In this document: positions 28,417 to 37,386 of the stretch, piece after piece
How the letters are laid out: each line of letters starts with the position of its first letter
Numbering within the stretch: position 1 is the stretch's first letter
Source of the DNA: Armatimonadota bacterium
Lineage (GTDB): Bacteria > Sysuimicrobiota > Sysuimicrobiia > Sysuimicrobiales > Sysuimicrobiaceae
NCBI GenBank assembly: GCA_031460175.1
Contig: JAVKGW010000006.1
Location: 1-64,000, forward strand
DNA length: 64,000 nucleotides
Direction of reading: 5' to 3'
Position numbers and translations under genes: made by a program
The notes under the pieces: generated by a model
Database searches by the model: none
What the model was told of the DNA's origin: nothing
What the model saw: only the letters and a program-made list of their open reading frames with translations

Positions 28417-29519
28417 AGCTCCACGAGTACCAGGCCAAGCAGCTGTTCCGAAGCTACGGCATCCCCGTTCAGCGGGATGCGGTGATCGAGCGCCCCGAGG
28501 AGATCCCGGGGTTGTCCCTGCGCTATCCCCTGGTGCTGAAGGCCCAGGTCCTGGTGGGTGGCCGTGGCAAGGCGGGAGGGATCCAGCTGGCCCGGACCCC
28601 GGAGGAGGCGATCGAACGGGCCCGGACCCTTCTCGGCATGGAGATCCGGGGGGAGCGGGTCCGCAGGATCCTGGTGGCGGAGGCCGTGGACATCGAGGAG
28701 GAGCACTACCTCGCCTTCACCGTGGATCGTTCCGCGCGGCGCCTCGCCTTCGTGGCCTCGAGCATGGGAGGGGTGGACATCGAGGAGATCGCCCGCACCC
28801 ATCCTGATCGGATCCACAAGGTGGCCATCGATCCCCTGGAGGGGTTCCTGCCGTTCCACGCGCGGCAGGTGGCGCAGCGCATGGGCTTCCGCGGGGATTC
28901 TCTCGTCCAGTTCGCCCAGATCGCCCACGCCCTTTACCGCGTGTGCGTGGACCTGGACGCGGAGCTCGCGGAGATCAACCCCCTCGCGCGGGCGGAGGGG
29001 CGCCTGCTGGCGGTGGATGCCAAGGTGGTGGTGGACGACAACGCCCGCTTCCGGCACCCCGATCTCCCAGAGGACGAGGAGGCCACGGACCTGGAGCGTC
29101 TGGCTCGGCGATACGATCTCTCCTATGTGGAGCTGGATGGGGACATCGCCGTCATCGGGAACGGGGCCGGACTCGTGATGTCCACCCTGGACATGGTGGC
29201 TCACTTCGGCGGCCGGCCCGCGAACTTCCTGGACGTGGGCGGAGGGGCCAGCAGCGAGGCCATGCGGCACGCGGTGGACATCGTGCTCCGGAAGCCGGGG
29301 GTGCGGGTCCTGTTCATCAACATCTTCGGGGGCATCACCCGGTGCGACGACATCGCCCGCGGGATCGTGGCCGCCCGCCCCACGGTTCCCACCACCATCC
29401 GGCTCGTGGGCACCAATGAAGGGGAGGGTCGCCGGATCCTGGAAGAGGCGGGGATGGCGGCCTTTACGGACCCCGAGGAGGCGGCCCGCCACGCGGTGGC
29501 TTCGGTGGGGAGGCCGTAG
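28413..29519 (+). CDS. sucC: Succinyl-CoA synthetase beta subunit
   Basis: ATP-grasp subunit that couples succinyl-CoA cleavage to nucleoside triphosphate formation. 368 residues. MKLHEYQAKQLFRSYGIPV start, QVLVGGRGKAGGIQLA nucleotide loop, AEINPLARAEG metal site, and the C-terminal ligase part with INIFGGITRCDDIARGI. It overlaps mdh by four bases; sucD starts directly at the stop. Confidence 0.96.
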   Translation: MKLHEYQAKQLFRSYGIPVQRDAVIERPEEIPGLSLRYPLVLKAQVLVGGRGKAGGIQLARTPEEAIERARTLLGMEIRGERVRRILVAEAVDIEEEHYLAFTVDRSARRLAFVASSMGGVDIEEIARTHPDRIHKVAIDPLEGFLPFHARQVAQRMGFRGDSLVQFAQIAHALYRVCVDLDAELAEINPLARAEGRLLAVDAKVVVDDNARFRHPDLPEDEEATDLERLARRYDLSYVELDGDIAVIGNGAGLVMSTLDMVAHFGGRPANFLDVGGGASSEAMRHAVDIVLRKPGVRVLFINIFGGITRCDDIARGIVAARPTVPTTIRLVGTNEGEGRRILEEAGMAAFTDPEEAARHAVASVGRP

Positions 29520-30404
29520 ATGAGCATTCTTGTGGACGAGACCACCCGGGTCCTGGTGCAGGGGATCACGGGGTACCAGGGCGCCTTCCACACGGCCCGC
29601 ATGCTGGAGTTCGGGACCCGGGTGGTGGCGGGCGTCACGCCCGGAAAAGGGGGGGAGCGGGTGCACGGGGTCCCCGTCTTCGACACCGTGGAGGAGGCGG
29701 TCCGGGCCACGGGGGCGACCGCCAGCTGCGTGTTCGTGCCTGCCCGGTTCGCTTGCGATGCCGTGCTGGAAGCGGTGGAGGCCGGCCTGGATCCCATCGT
29801 GGTGATCACGGAGCACATCCCGGTGCACGACACCATCCGGATGGTGGAGGCGGCTCGGCGCCGGGGGATCCGCATCATCGGTCCCAACGGCCCCGGGGTC
29901 ACCTCCGCGGGCAAATGCAAGATCGGGATCATGCCGAACAACCTCTTCCGGCCGGGACCCGTGGGCCTCGCCTCCCGCTCGGGAACCCTCACCTACGAGA
30001 TCGTGGCCTCCCTCACCCGGGCGGGGATCGGACAGTCCACCGCGGTGGGCATGGGTGGGGATCCGGTGATCGGCACGAGCTTCGTGGAACTCCTGGGAGC
30101 CTTCGAACAGGATCCTCAGACGGAGGTGGTGGTGCTCGTGGGTGAGATCGGGGGGACCGCGGAGGAGGAGGCTGCGGCCTACATCCGGGATCGCGTGCGC
30201 AAGCCCGTGGTGGCGTACGTGGCAGGCCGGACCGCTCCTCCCGGCAAGCGCATGGGGCATGCGGGGGCCGTGATCTCCGGCAGCGAGGGAACCGCCCAGG
30301 CGAAGATCGAGGCTCTGCAGGCCGCGGGGGTGGCGGTGGCGGAGCTGCCCACCCAGGTCGCTTCCCTGGTGGCCCGGGTCCTGAACGGACGGCCCGTGGA
30401 GTGA
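29520..30404 (+). CDS. sucD: Succinyl-CoA synthetase alpha subunit
   Basis: CoA-binding and phospho-His subunit. 294 residues. [14 protein letters not shown] is the CoA-binding N terminus, IIGPNGPGV and [10 protein letters not shown] follow, and the phosphorylated His is His247 in [11 protein letters not shown]. The gene starts immediately after the sucC stop. Confidence 0.96.
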   Translation: MSILVDETTRVLVQGITGYQGAFHTARMLEFGTRVVAGVTPGKGGERVHGVPVFDTVEEAVRATGATASCVFVPARFACDAVLEAVEAGLDPIVVITEHIPVHDTIRMVEAARRRGIRIIGPNGPGVTSAGKCKIGIMPNNLFRPGPVGLASRSGTLTYEIVASLTRAGIGQSTAVGMGGDPVIGTSFVELLGAFEQDPQTEVVVLVGEIGGTAEEEAAAYIRDRVRKPVVAYVAGRTAPPGKRMGHAGAVISGSEGTAQAKIEALQAAGVAVAELPTQVASLVARVLNGRPVE

Positions 30405-30405
30405 G

Positions 30406-30744
30406 GTGGGGTTTCTCATCCGGGTTCTGGTGAACGTCGTGGGGCTGGGGCTTGCTCCCCGGATCTTCCCCGGGGCACTGGGGGTGGAGGACGGGCGGAC
30501 CCTCGTGGGCGCGGCCCTCTTGCTGGCGGTGGTCAACGTTACCCTCCGTCCCGTGCTGCTTCTCATCGCCCTCCCCCTGAATCTCCTCACCCTGGGGCTC
30601 GCCACGCTCGGGGTGAACACCCTCCTGCTGTACCTCGTGGTCTGGTCCCTCGGGATCCCGCACGGTGGGATCGTGGCCCTCTTTGCGGTTTCCCTCTTCC
30701 TCTCCGTCCTGGGTGTGCTTTTGGCCGCGGTGATGGGGCCCTAG
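30406..30744 (+). CDS. Small membrane protein of the phage-holin-like superfamily IV (YvlD type)
   Basis: 112 residues, four transmembrane segments. The order LVNVVGLGLAPRIFPG, LLLAVVNVTLRPVLLLIALPLNLLTLG and a Gly-rich last helix is that of COG1950 proteins, which are chromosomal membrane proteins of unclear function despite the holin name. There are no phage genes around it. The GTG start is one base after the sucD stop. Confidence 0.85.
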   Translation: MGFLIRVLVNVVGLGLAPRIFPGALGVEDGRTLVGAALLLAVVNVTLRPVLLLIALPLNLLTLGLATLGVNTLLLYLVVWSLGIPHGGIVALFAVSLFLSVLGVLLAAVMGP

Positions 30745-30748
30745 ACCC

Positions 30749-31603
30749 ATGCAGTTCGTGATCATCACGGGGCTTTCCGGAGCGGGCAAGTCCACCGCGG
30801 TGCACGTCTTCGAGGACATGGGGTACTTCTGCGTGGACAACCTGCCGCCTGTCCTGGTGCCCCGGTTTGCGGAGCTGGTGAGTCGGTCCCACGGGCGGGT
30901 GGACCGGGTGGCGGTGGTGATGGACATCCGCAGCGGAGAGTTCTTCGATGAGATCGAGGACGCCCTCCGAGCCCTGGACGAGCGTCGACTCCCCTATCGC
31001 GTCCTCTTCCTGGACGCTTCGGACGAGGTCCTGGTCCGCCGGTTCAAGGAGACCCGTCGCAAGCATCCCCTCGCCCCGAGCGGGTCCGTGCTGGAGGGAA
31101 TTCAAGCGGAGCGGAGGCGCCTGGAGACCCTACGGGAGCGGGCCCACAAGATCGTGGACACCAGCACCCTTACCCCTCAGGCCCTGCGGACGGAGCTCCA
31201 GGCAGAGTTCGGGCCGACTTCGGAGCGGGCCCTCACCATCACCGTGCTCTCCTTCGGGTATAAGCACGGACTGCCCATGGACGCGGACCTGGTCTTCGAC
31301 GTGCGCTTTCTCCCCAATCCCCACTACGTGCCCGAGCTACGTCCTCACCCGGGAACCCATCCGGAGGTGCGGGCCTACGTGCTCGCCTCCCCGGAGGCCC
31401 AGACCTTCCGGGGGCAGATGCTGGAGATGGTCTCCTTCCTGCTCCCGCACTTCATCCGGGAGGGGAAGTCGCACCTGGTGATCGCCATCGGGTGCACGGG
31501 GGGACGGCACCGGTCCGTGGTCTTCGCGGAGGAGCTGGGAAGCCACCTCCGGGAATTGGGCTATGCGGTTCGGATCCGGCACCGGGACCTGGATCGGGAG
31601 TGA
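30749..31603 (+). CDS. rapZ: RapZ/YvcJ nucleotide-binding regulator
   Basis: 284 residues. Walker A GLSGAGKST at 8-16, VDNLPPVLVPRF, the KETRRKHPL segment, and the conserved C-terminal domain FGYKHGLPMDADLVFDVRFLPNP (landmarks FGYKHG and DVRFLPNPHY) with CTGGRHRSV. In enterics RapZ is an RNA-binding adaptor controlling GlmS; in Bacillus YvcJ hydrolyses GTP/ATP. It precedes yvcK as in Gram-positives. Confidence 0.94.
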   Translation: MQFVIITGLSGAGKSTAVHVFEDMGYFCVDNLPPVLVPRFAELVSRSHGRVDRVAVVMDIRSGEFFDEIEDALRALDERRLPYRVLFLDASDEVLVRRFKETRRKHPLAPSGSVLEGIQAERRRLETLRERAHKIVDTSTLTPQALRTELQAEFGPTSERALTITVLSFGYKHGLPMDADLVFDVRFLPNPHYVPELRPHPGTHPEVRAYVLASPEAQTFRGQMLEMVSFLLPHFIREGKSHLVIAIGCTGGRHRSVVFAEELGSHLRELGYAVRIRHRDLDRE

Positions 31604-31606
31604 GGC

Positions 31607-32953
31607 ATGAGGCAGGCGGTGATCCGGGTGCGCCTTCCGCTTCGGGTGCGCCAGTTCGCCAAGTGGCTGGTTCCGGGAATCCGCGTCAAGCGGTTCCTGG
31701 CCCTGGTGCTGTTGGGCGTCCTTCTGGTGACCGGGGGGACCTTGCTCCTCCTAAGCCGTCTCCCTCTTCGGAGGAGTCTACTGGAGCGGATCGGTGCGCT
31801 CCCGGACGGAGCGGTCCTGGGCTCGGGCACGGCCCTGGTCGTCCTGGGCCTCTATGGAGTCTTCCTCGGAGTGCGGGCCACCATCCGATCCGTGGCCGGC
31901 GTCTTCCTGCCCCGGGGGGACCACCGACTCGTGGAGCTGCTGGTCCAGCACCGAGCTGTTCCCCGAGGTCCCCGCATCGTGGCCATCGGAGGCGGGACCG
32001 GACTTTCGACCCTCCTGCGGGGCCTCAAGGCCTATGCCGCCCACCTCACCGCGGTGGTGACGGTCACCGATGACGGGGGGAGTTCGGGACGCCTCCGGCG
32101 GGAACTGGGAATCCTCCCCCCGGGGGACATCAACGACTGCCTGGTGGCCTTGGCAGAGGTGGAGCCCGTGATGACCCGCCTGTTCCAGTACCGCTTCGAC
32201 CGAGGGGACCTGGCGGGTCACTCCTTCGGCAATCTGTTCCTGGCCAGCATGGTGGGGGTAGGGGGGGACCTCGTGTCCGCGGTGCGGCTGGCGAGTCGCG
32301 TGCTCGCCATCCGGGGACAGGTCCTTCCGGCCACCGCGGATCACGCGGTGCTGGGGGCGGAGTTCGCGGACGGGACCGTGGTGGAAGGAGAATCCACCAT
32401 CCCGCAGCTCCGCAAGCCCATCCGCCGGGTCTACCTGAATCCCCCGAACGTGCGTGCGGTTCCCGAGGTCCTGGAGGCCCTGGTCCAGGCAGACCTCATC
32501 CTGCTGGGCCCCGGGAGCCTCTTCACCTCCGTGCTCCCCAACCTTCTGGTTCCGGGCATCGCGGAGGCCCTCCGGAGGGCCTCCGCGCCCGTGGTGTACA
32601 TCGTGAACGTCATGACCCAGCCCGGGGAGACGGACGGGTTCCGGGCCTCCGATCACGTGCGGACGGTGGTGGAGCACCTCGGGACCGGGGTGGTGGATGT
32701 GGCCCTGGTCAATACCCAGATGCCCCGCAACCGGGCCGTGCTGGAACGCTACCGGGAACAGGGTGCCTTCCCCGTGGAGCCCGACCTGGAGCGGATCCGG
32801 CATCTGGGCGTGGAGGCGGTGGGACGCCCCCTGATGAGCGAGACGGACCTCTTGCGTCACGACCCGGCCCGTCTGGCCCAGGCGGTCCTGGAGATCTTCG
32901 AGCGCCTCCTCCACCGCCGGCGTCCGGTGCGGGTGAGCGTGATCAATCCGTAG
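31607..32953 (+). CDS. yvcK: YvcK/MgfK gluconeogenesis factor with N-terminal membrane anchor
   Basis: 448 residues. About 110 N-terminal residues hold two transmembrane helices (about 28-50 and 65-90); the CofD-like YvcK domain follows from GGGTGLSTLL at about 128, with TDDGGSSGRLRRELGILPPGD and GHSFGNLFLA. In B. subtilis YvcK binds UDP-sugars and is needed for growth on TCA-cycle carbon, which suits this operon. The usual third partner whiA is absent. It ends the run that starts with icd. Confidence 0.92.
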   Translation: MRQAVIRVRLPLRVRQFAKWLVPGIRVKRFLALVLLGVLLVTGGTLLLLSRLPLRRSLLERIGALPDGAVLGSGTALVVLGLYGVFLGVRATIRSVAGVFLPRGDHRLVELLVQHRAVPRGPRIVAIGGGTGLSTLLRGLKAYAAHLTAVVTVTDDGGSSGRLRRELGILPPGDINDCLVALAEVEPVMTRLFQYRFDRGDLAGHSFGNLFLASMVGVGGDLVSAVRLASRVLAIRGQVLPATADHAVLGAEFADGTVVEGESTIPQLRKPIRRVYLNPPNVRAVPEVLEALVQADLILLGPGSLFTSVLPNLLVPGIAEALRRASAPVVYIVNVMTQPGETDGFRASDHVRTVVEHLGTGVVDVALVNTQMPRNRAVLERYREQGAFPVEPDLERIRHLGVEAVGRPLMSETDLLRHDPARLAQAVLEIFERLLHRRRPVRVSVINP

Positions 32954-32967
32954 CTGGTTTTGTTTGC

Positions 32968-32997
32968 TTGACATGAGGAGAAGGGGAGCCCTATGAT
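32968..32997 (+). promoter_or_regulatory. Strong sigma70-type promoter of the nuo operon
   Basis: Perfect TTGACA (32968-32973), 18-base spacer, TATGAT (32992-32997). Start expected near 33004. Confidence 0.8.
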
Positions 32998-33003
32998 GCG
33001 CCT

Positions 33004-33148
33004 GGACCGTCAGGACCGGATTGCCCACCGGATGATGGTTCCGGCATCCGCTGCCGCGGTGTAAAGGGTTCCGTTCGAGGGGGTAAACCGACGCTCCGGA
33101 GGCCATGGCGGGACAGGTCCTCTGTCTTGCCGGACGGAGAGATCCGAG
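33004..33148 (+). promoter_or_regulatory. Structured 5' leader of the nuo operon
   Basis: About 145 bases between the predicted start and nuoA. Two hairpins are visible: CGGATG/CATCCG (33029-33034 with 33045-33050), and a 10-pair stem GGCGGGACAG/CTGTCTTGCC (33107-33116 with 33122-33131, two G-T pairs, 5-base loop) ending 17 bases before the GTG. No known riboswitch class is recognised. Confidence 0.4.
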
Positions 33149-33514
33149 GTGAGGGAGGTGCCGTTCGACTGGGCATACGTGGCGGCCTTCGCGCTGCTGG
33201 GTAGCCTCCTGGCGGCATTGCCGTTCGCCGTGGTCTGGTTGCTGGCCCCCCGAAGTTCGTATTCCCAAAAGCGGTTGACCTACGAGTCCGGTGTGATCCC
33301 CTTCGGGGAGGCATGGGCCCAGTTCCACGTGCGTTACTACCTCTACAGTTTGGTGTTTCTCCTCTTCGATATCGAGGTGATCTTCATCTATCCGTGGACC
33401 GTGGTCCTCCGGCAGCTGGGGCCCCTCGCCTTCGTGGAGATGCTGGTCTTCATCGTCGTTCTCGCGGTGGGCCTCGCATACGCGTGGCGGAAGGGAGGGC
33501 TGGAGTGGACGTGA
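33149..33514 (+). CDS. nuoA: NADH-quinone oxidoreductase subunit A
   Basis: 121 residues, three transmembrane helices. YESGVIPFGEAWAQFHVRYYLYSLVFLLFDIEVIF is the conserved region (landmarks YESG and FLLFDIEV) at the junction of membrane and peripheral arms. GTG 33149 or the in-frame GTG 33158 could start it. In most bacteria nuoB follows; here nuoH follows directly. Confidence 0.94.
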   Translation: MREVPFDWAYVAAFALLGSLLAALPFAVVWLLAPRSSYSQKRLTYESGVIPFGEAWAQFHVRYYLYSLVFLLFDIEVIFIYPWTVVLRQLGPLAFVEMLVFIVVLAVGLAYAWRKGGLEWT

Positions 33515-34497
33515 TGGCGGAGGCGATCCGCATGGTCCTCTCCGTGGTGATCGTGTTCACCTTCGTGGCGGTTGGGGTGGCGCTCTTCCTGGTGCTGATG
33601 GAGCGGAAGGTGAGCGCGTGGGTCCAGGCCCGCATCGGACCTCGCCATGTGGGACCCTACGGGACCCTGCAGACCCTGGCGGATCTCCTGAAGCTCCTGC
33701 AGAAGGAGCACATCCTGCCCGCGGGCGCGGATCGCCTGATGTTCGGCGTCGCACCCGTGGTGGTGGCGGTGGCCGCCCTCATGAGCTATGTGGTGCTCCC
33801 CTGGGGGCCGGGCGTCATCGTACGGGACCTCGGGGTCGGGGTCCTGTACTTCGCCGCGGTCCTCTCCCTGGAAGTGGTGGGGATCCTCACCGCGGGATGG
33901 GCTTCCAATAACAAGTACGCACTCCTCGGGGGGTTGCGATCCGCCGCCCAGATGGTTTCCTATGAACTTCCTCTGGGGTTTTCCATCCTCACGGTGGCCA
34001 CCATCGCGGGGACCCTCTCCACGGTCCGTATCGTGGAGGCCCAACCCTATCCCTGGTACACGTATCCCTCCGTCCTCCTGGCGGGCCTCGTGTTCTTGGT
34101 GGCGGCCACCGCGGAAAGCAACCGGATCCCCTTCGACCTCCCGGAGGCGGAGTCGGAGCTGGTGGCCGGGTATTTCTCCGAGTATTCCCCCCTCAGGTTT
34201 GCCCTGTTCCAGCTCGGGGAGTACGGATCCCTGTTCGCCACCTCGGCCCTCTTCGTGACCCTGTTCCTGGGGGGCTGGCGGGGCCCGTTCGAGATCCCTC
34301 TCGTGGGGCCCGTGGTGGACGGCATCTTCTGGTTTCTGCTGAAGACCTACGCGGTGGTGTTCTTCTTCATGTGGGTGCGGTGGACGTATCCGCGCTTCCG
34401 GATCGACCAGCTGCTGAACGTCTCGTGGAAGCTCCTGTTGCCCCTGAGCCTTGCGAACCTCCTCCTGGCGGGATTGCTGGTGACGTGGAGCGGGTGA
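33514..34497 (+). CDS. nuoH: NADH-quinone oxidoreductase subunit H
   Basis: 327 residues, eight transmembrane helices; forms the quinone chamber with NuoB/D. LMERKVSAWVQARIGPRHVGP, ESNRIPFDLPEAESELVAG (about 200-218) and FFFMWVRWTYPRFRIDQL are the characteristic conserved loops. ATG 33514 shares one base with the nuoA stop. Confidence 0.95.
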   Translation: MAEAIRMVLSVVIVFTFVAVGVALFLVLMERKVSAWVQARIGPRHVGPYGTLQTLADLLKLLQKEHILPAGADRLMFGVAPVVVAVAALMSYVVLPWGPGVIVRDLGVGVLYFAAVLSLEVVGILTAGWASNNKYALLGGLRSAAQMVSYELPLGFSILTVATIAGTLSTVRIVEAQPYPWYTYPSVLLAGLVFLVAATAESNRIPFDLPEAESELVAGYFSEYSPLRFALFQLGEYGSLFATSALFVTLFLGGWRGPFEIPLVGPVVDGIFWFLLKTYAVVFFFMWVRWTYPRFRIDQLLNVSWKLLLPLSLANLLLAGLLVTWSG

Positions 34498-34498
34498 G

Positions 34499-34990
34499 AT
34501 GGCGGAGGCCGTGGCCTTCTACGGACTGACCGCGGTGGCCCTGGGGGCCGCCCTCGTGGTGGTGCTCTCCCGGAACATGGTGCACGCCGCGGTGTCCCTG
34601 ATCCCCGTGCTCCTGGCGGTGGCGGGCTACTACGTGCTGCTGGGTGCGGAATTCGTGGCCGCCATCCAGATCCTCATCTACGCGGGGGCCATCACCGTGC
34701 TCATCCTGTTCGTGATCCTCCTCACGGAGGGCGCCACGGGCGTACGGGTCCGGCCCCGGAACGAGCAGGTGCCCCTGGGGGCCCTCGTCTGCTTGGCCCT
34801 GGCGGTCCTGCTCATCGCGGTTCTCACCCGGACCCCCTGGCCTCAGGCCCAGGGCACCCTTCCCGACTACAATCCGGGGGCCGTGGGTCAGAGTTTTCTC
34901 ACCGCGTACGTGCTGCCCTTTGAGGTCACGTCCCTGCTGATCGTGGCGTGTCTGGTGGGGGCCATCGTGGTGGCGCGCAGGGAGGCATGA
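34499..34990 (+). CDS. nuoJ: NADH-quinone oxidoreductase subunit J
   Basis: 163 residues, five transmembrane helices. VVLSRNMVHAAVSLIPVLLAVAGYYVLLG opens helix 2 and FVAAIQILIYAGAITVLILFVILL is the conserved helix 3 with its pi-bulge region. It starts one base after nuoH; nuoI, which normally lies between H and J, is missing. Confidence 0.94.
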   Translation: MAEAVAFYGLTAVALGAALVVVLSRNMVHAAVSLIPVLLAVAGYYVLLGAEFVAAIQILIYAGAITVLILFVILLTEGATGVRVRPRNEQVPLGALVCLALAVLLIAVLTRTPWPQAQGTLPDYNPGAVGQSFLTAYVLPFEVTSLLIVACLVGAIVVARREA

Positions 34991-35295
34991 TCGGACTCGG
35001 ACACTACCTCGTCTCCGGTGCCCTCTTGTTCGCCGTGGGTCTCTTCGCGGTGCTCACCCGGCGCAGCGCGGTGGCCATCCTCATGGGCATCGAGCTCATG
35101 CTGAACGCGGCCAACATCAATTTCGTGGCCTTCACCAAGTTCGTCTCCCCGGAATTGGTGCGGGGGCACATCGCGGCCCTCGTCGTCATCACCCTGGCCG
35201 CGTGCGAGGCCGCGGTGGGACTGGCGCTCGTGATCAGCGCCTACCGACACCTGGAGACCGTGCAGGTGGACGAGATCAACCTTATGAAGTGGTAG
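34987..35295 (+). CDS. nuoK: NADH-quinone oxidoreductase subunit K
   Basis: 102 residues, three transmembrane helices with the two membrane Glu residues: GIELMLNAANINFVAF and TLAACEAAVGLALVI. ATG overlaps the nuoJ stop (ATGA). Confidence 0.95.
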   Translation: MIGLGHYLVSGALLFAVGLFAVLTRRSAVAILMGIELMLNAANINFVAFTKFVSPELVRGHIAALVVITLAACEAAVGLALVISAYRHLETVQVDEINLMKW

Positions 35296-35302
35296 GAGGA
35301 CC

Positions 35303-37384
35303 ATGAGCGCCTGGGCCTGGCTCATCCCGCTCTTTCCCCTCCTCGGATACGGGGTTCTCATCGCCTGGGGCAGGAGGCTCGGGGATCGGTCGCCTTGGGT
35401 GGCGCTGGGCGCCATGTTCCTGGCGACCCTGACGGCCCTGCTGGTGTTCGGGGAGCAGCTCCGAGGGGCGGAGCCGTATGTGTGGCGGACGGTCTGGGCC
35501 GTGGGGGGGGACCGGGAGATCACCGCGGGATACACCGTGGATCGCCTGTCCGCCACCATGGCCCTCATGGTCACCGTGGTGGGCACCCTCATCTTCGTGT
35601 ACTCCGTGGGCTACATGCGGGGAGATCCCTACTACAGTCGGTTCTTCGCCTTCCTCAGCCTCTTCTGCGCAGGGATGCTCACCACGGTCCTCGCCAACAG
35701 CTTCGTGGTGCTCCTGCTGGGTTGGGAGATCATCGGGCTGTGCTCGTATCTCCTCATCGGCTTCTACTTCCGGCGGCGTTCCGCCAACATGGCGCAGATG
35801 AAGGCCTTCCTCACCACCCGGGTGGGGGACACCTTCATGCTGGTGGGGATCATGCTGCTGTTTTGGCAGTTCGGTACCGTAGATTACCACGAGATCTTCG
35901 AGGCGTTGGCCCACGGCAAGACCTGGTCTCCCGCCGCGGTTCCCCTGTTCGGCATGCCCGTGCCCCTTGCGGTCCTGGCCGCACTCCTGGTCTTCGGAGG
36001 GCCCGTGGGCAAGAGCGGTCAGGTGCCCCTTCACGTGTGGCTACCGGACGCCATGGAGGGGCCCACCCCGGTTTCCGCCCTCATCCACGCGGCCACCATG
36101 GTGGCCGCGGGCGTGTACCTGGTGGCCCGCACCTACCCCCTCTTTTTCTACACGCCGAACCATGTGGCCCTGGAGGCGGTGGCTTGGGTCGGGGCGGCCA
36201 CGGCGCTTCTGGCGGCCCTCATGGCGGTGGCCCAGGACGACATCAAGCGCATCCTCGCGTACTCCACCATCAGCCAGCTGGGCTTCATGATGGCGGGGCT
36301 GGGAGTCCTGGGGTACACCGCGGGCTTCTTCCACCTCCTCACCCACGCCTTCTTCAAGGCACTGCTGTTCCTGGGAGCGGGAAGCGTGATTCACGCGGTG
36401 CGCACGAACAACATCAAGGAGATGGGCGGGTTGTGGAAGAGCATGCCCGTCACCTTCGGGACGTTCCTCGTGGGATATCTGGCGCTGGCCGGGATCTTCC
36501 CGCTCGCGGGCTTCTGGAGCAAGGATGAGATCCTGTTGGAGGCGTACCACCACAATCCCGCGGTGTACTGGGTGCTCACCGTGGCCTCCTTCCTCACCGC
36601 CTTTTACATGACCCGGCTTGTGGCCTATGCCTTCTTCGGATCCTACCGGGGACCTGCACACCCGGAGCCGGATCCGTGGCTCCCGGAGGACTACGCGCGG
36701 GCGGGGATCCGGGAGGCCCACCACGGATCCCACGGACAGGGTTCGCATGCCACCGTCCCGCACGAGAGCCCGCCCGTGATGACCGTCCCCCTGGTGGTGC
36801 TCGCGGTCTTCTCCGCGGTGGTGGGGGGAGTGGGAGTTCCCGGCACGGGACCCGAGGGCGGATCCTGGCTCCACCACTTCATCGAGTTCGAGGGGTTCAG
36901 GGAAGCGGGCATCCACGCGCCGGACTTCTCCTGGGCCGTAGCCCTGCGGGGGCTCGGGGTGGCCCTGGCGGGCATCCTGGCGGCCTGGGTGATGTATGGG
37001 GCAGGGGTGATCCGCAGCGAGCAGGTGCGGCGATGGGTGCCTTGGCTGGTGACCTTCCTGCGGAGCCGGATGTACTTCGATGCGTTCTACGGCTGGCTTT
37101 TCGTGCGGGGAGGGTTGGCCCTGGCCCGGCTGTTACGGGCCTTCGATACCTACGTGGTGGACGGGATCGTGAACGCGGTGGGCTACCTGTTGGTGCTGGT
37201 GGCCCGGCTGGATCGCCTGTTCGACACGTACGTGGTGGACGGGATCGTGAACCTGGTGGGCATCCTCACACGGTGGCTGGGCGGGATCCTGCGCTACGTC
37301 CAGACGGGTCGCGCCTATAACTACATCCTCCTCGCCACCCTGGGCGTGGTGCTCATCGTGGTGTGGACCCTGTGGAGGTTGTGA
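35303..37384 (+). CDS. nuoL: NADH-quinone oxidoreductase subunit L
   Basis: 693 residues, antiporter-like proton-pumping subunit with a long lateral helix near the C terminus. Conserved: LLGWEIIGLCSYLLIGFY, PVGKSGQVPLHVWLPDAMEGPTPVSALIHAATMV (landmark GKSGQVPLHVWLPDAMEGP) and ILAYSTISQLGFMM. The C-terminal region repeats the element FDTYVVDGIVN at about 614 and 640, where other NuoL proteins usually show a single DGxVN segment. Confidence 0.95.
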   Translation: MSAWAWLIPLFPLLGYGVLIAWGRRLGDRSPWVALGAMFLATLTALLVFGEQLRGAEPYVWRTVWAVGGDREITAGYTVDRLSATMALMVTVVGTLIFVYSVGYMRGDPYYSRFFAFLSLFCAGMLTTVLANSFVVLLLGWEIIGLCSYLLIGFYFRRRSANMAQMKAFLTTRVGDTFMLVGIMLLFWQFGTVDYHEIFEALAHGKTWSPAAVPLFGMPVPLAVLAALLVFGGPVGKSGQVPLHVWLPDAMEGPTPVSALIHAATMVAAGVYLVARTYPLFFYTPNHVALEAVAWVGAATALLAALMAVAQDDIKRILAYSTISQLGFMMAGLGVLGYTAGFFHLLTHAFFKALLFLGAGSVIHAVRTNNIKEMGGLWKSMPVTFGTFLVGYLALAGIFPLAGFWSKDEILLEAYHHNPAVYWVLTVASFLTAFYMTRLVAYAFFGSYRGPAHPEPDPWLPEDYARAGIREAHHGSHGQGSHATVPHESPPVMTVPLVVLAVFSAVVGGVGVPGTGPEGGSWLHHFIEFEGFREAGIHAPDFSWAVALRGLGVALAGILAAWVMYGAGVIRSEQVRRWVPWLVTFLRSRMYFDAFYGWLFVRGGLALARLLRAFDTYVVDGIVNAVGYLLVLVARLDRLFDTYVVDGIVNLVGILTRWLGGILRYVQTGRAYNYILLATLGVVLIVVWTLWRL
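37142..37252 (+). repeat. Tandem duplication inside nuoL
   Basis: Two 33-base copies (37142-37174 and 37220-37252) differ at two positions, both silent, and encode FDTYVVDGIVN 26 residues apart. Confidence 0.85.
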
Positions 37385-37386
37385 CC

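Noticed and set aside
27876-30620. 914-codon minus-strand open frame opposite sucC, sucD and mdh
   Set aside because: It is the antisense shadow of conserved enzymes in high-GC DNA; its His/Gly/Arg/Pro-rich sequence has no recognisable domain.
30406-30744. Phage holin suggesting a prophage remnant
   Set aside because: The protein belongs to the chromosomal COG1950 group, sits within a metabolic operon, and has no phage neighbours.
32993-33064. A 23-codon open frame with AGGAG/GGGGAG upstream, before nuoA (a possible leader peptide)
   Set aside because: Its ATG lies inside the predicted TATGAT -10 element, so it would not be on the transcript; no amino-acid bias suggests attenuation.
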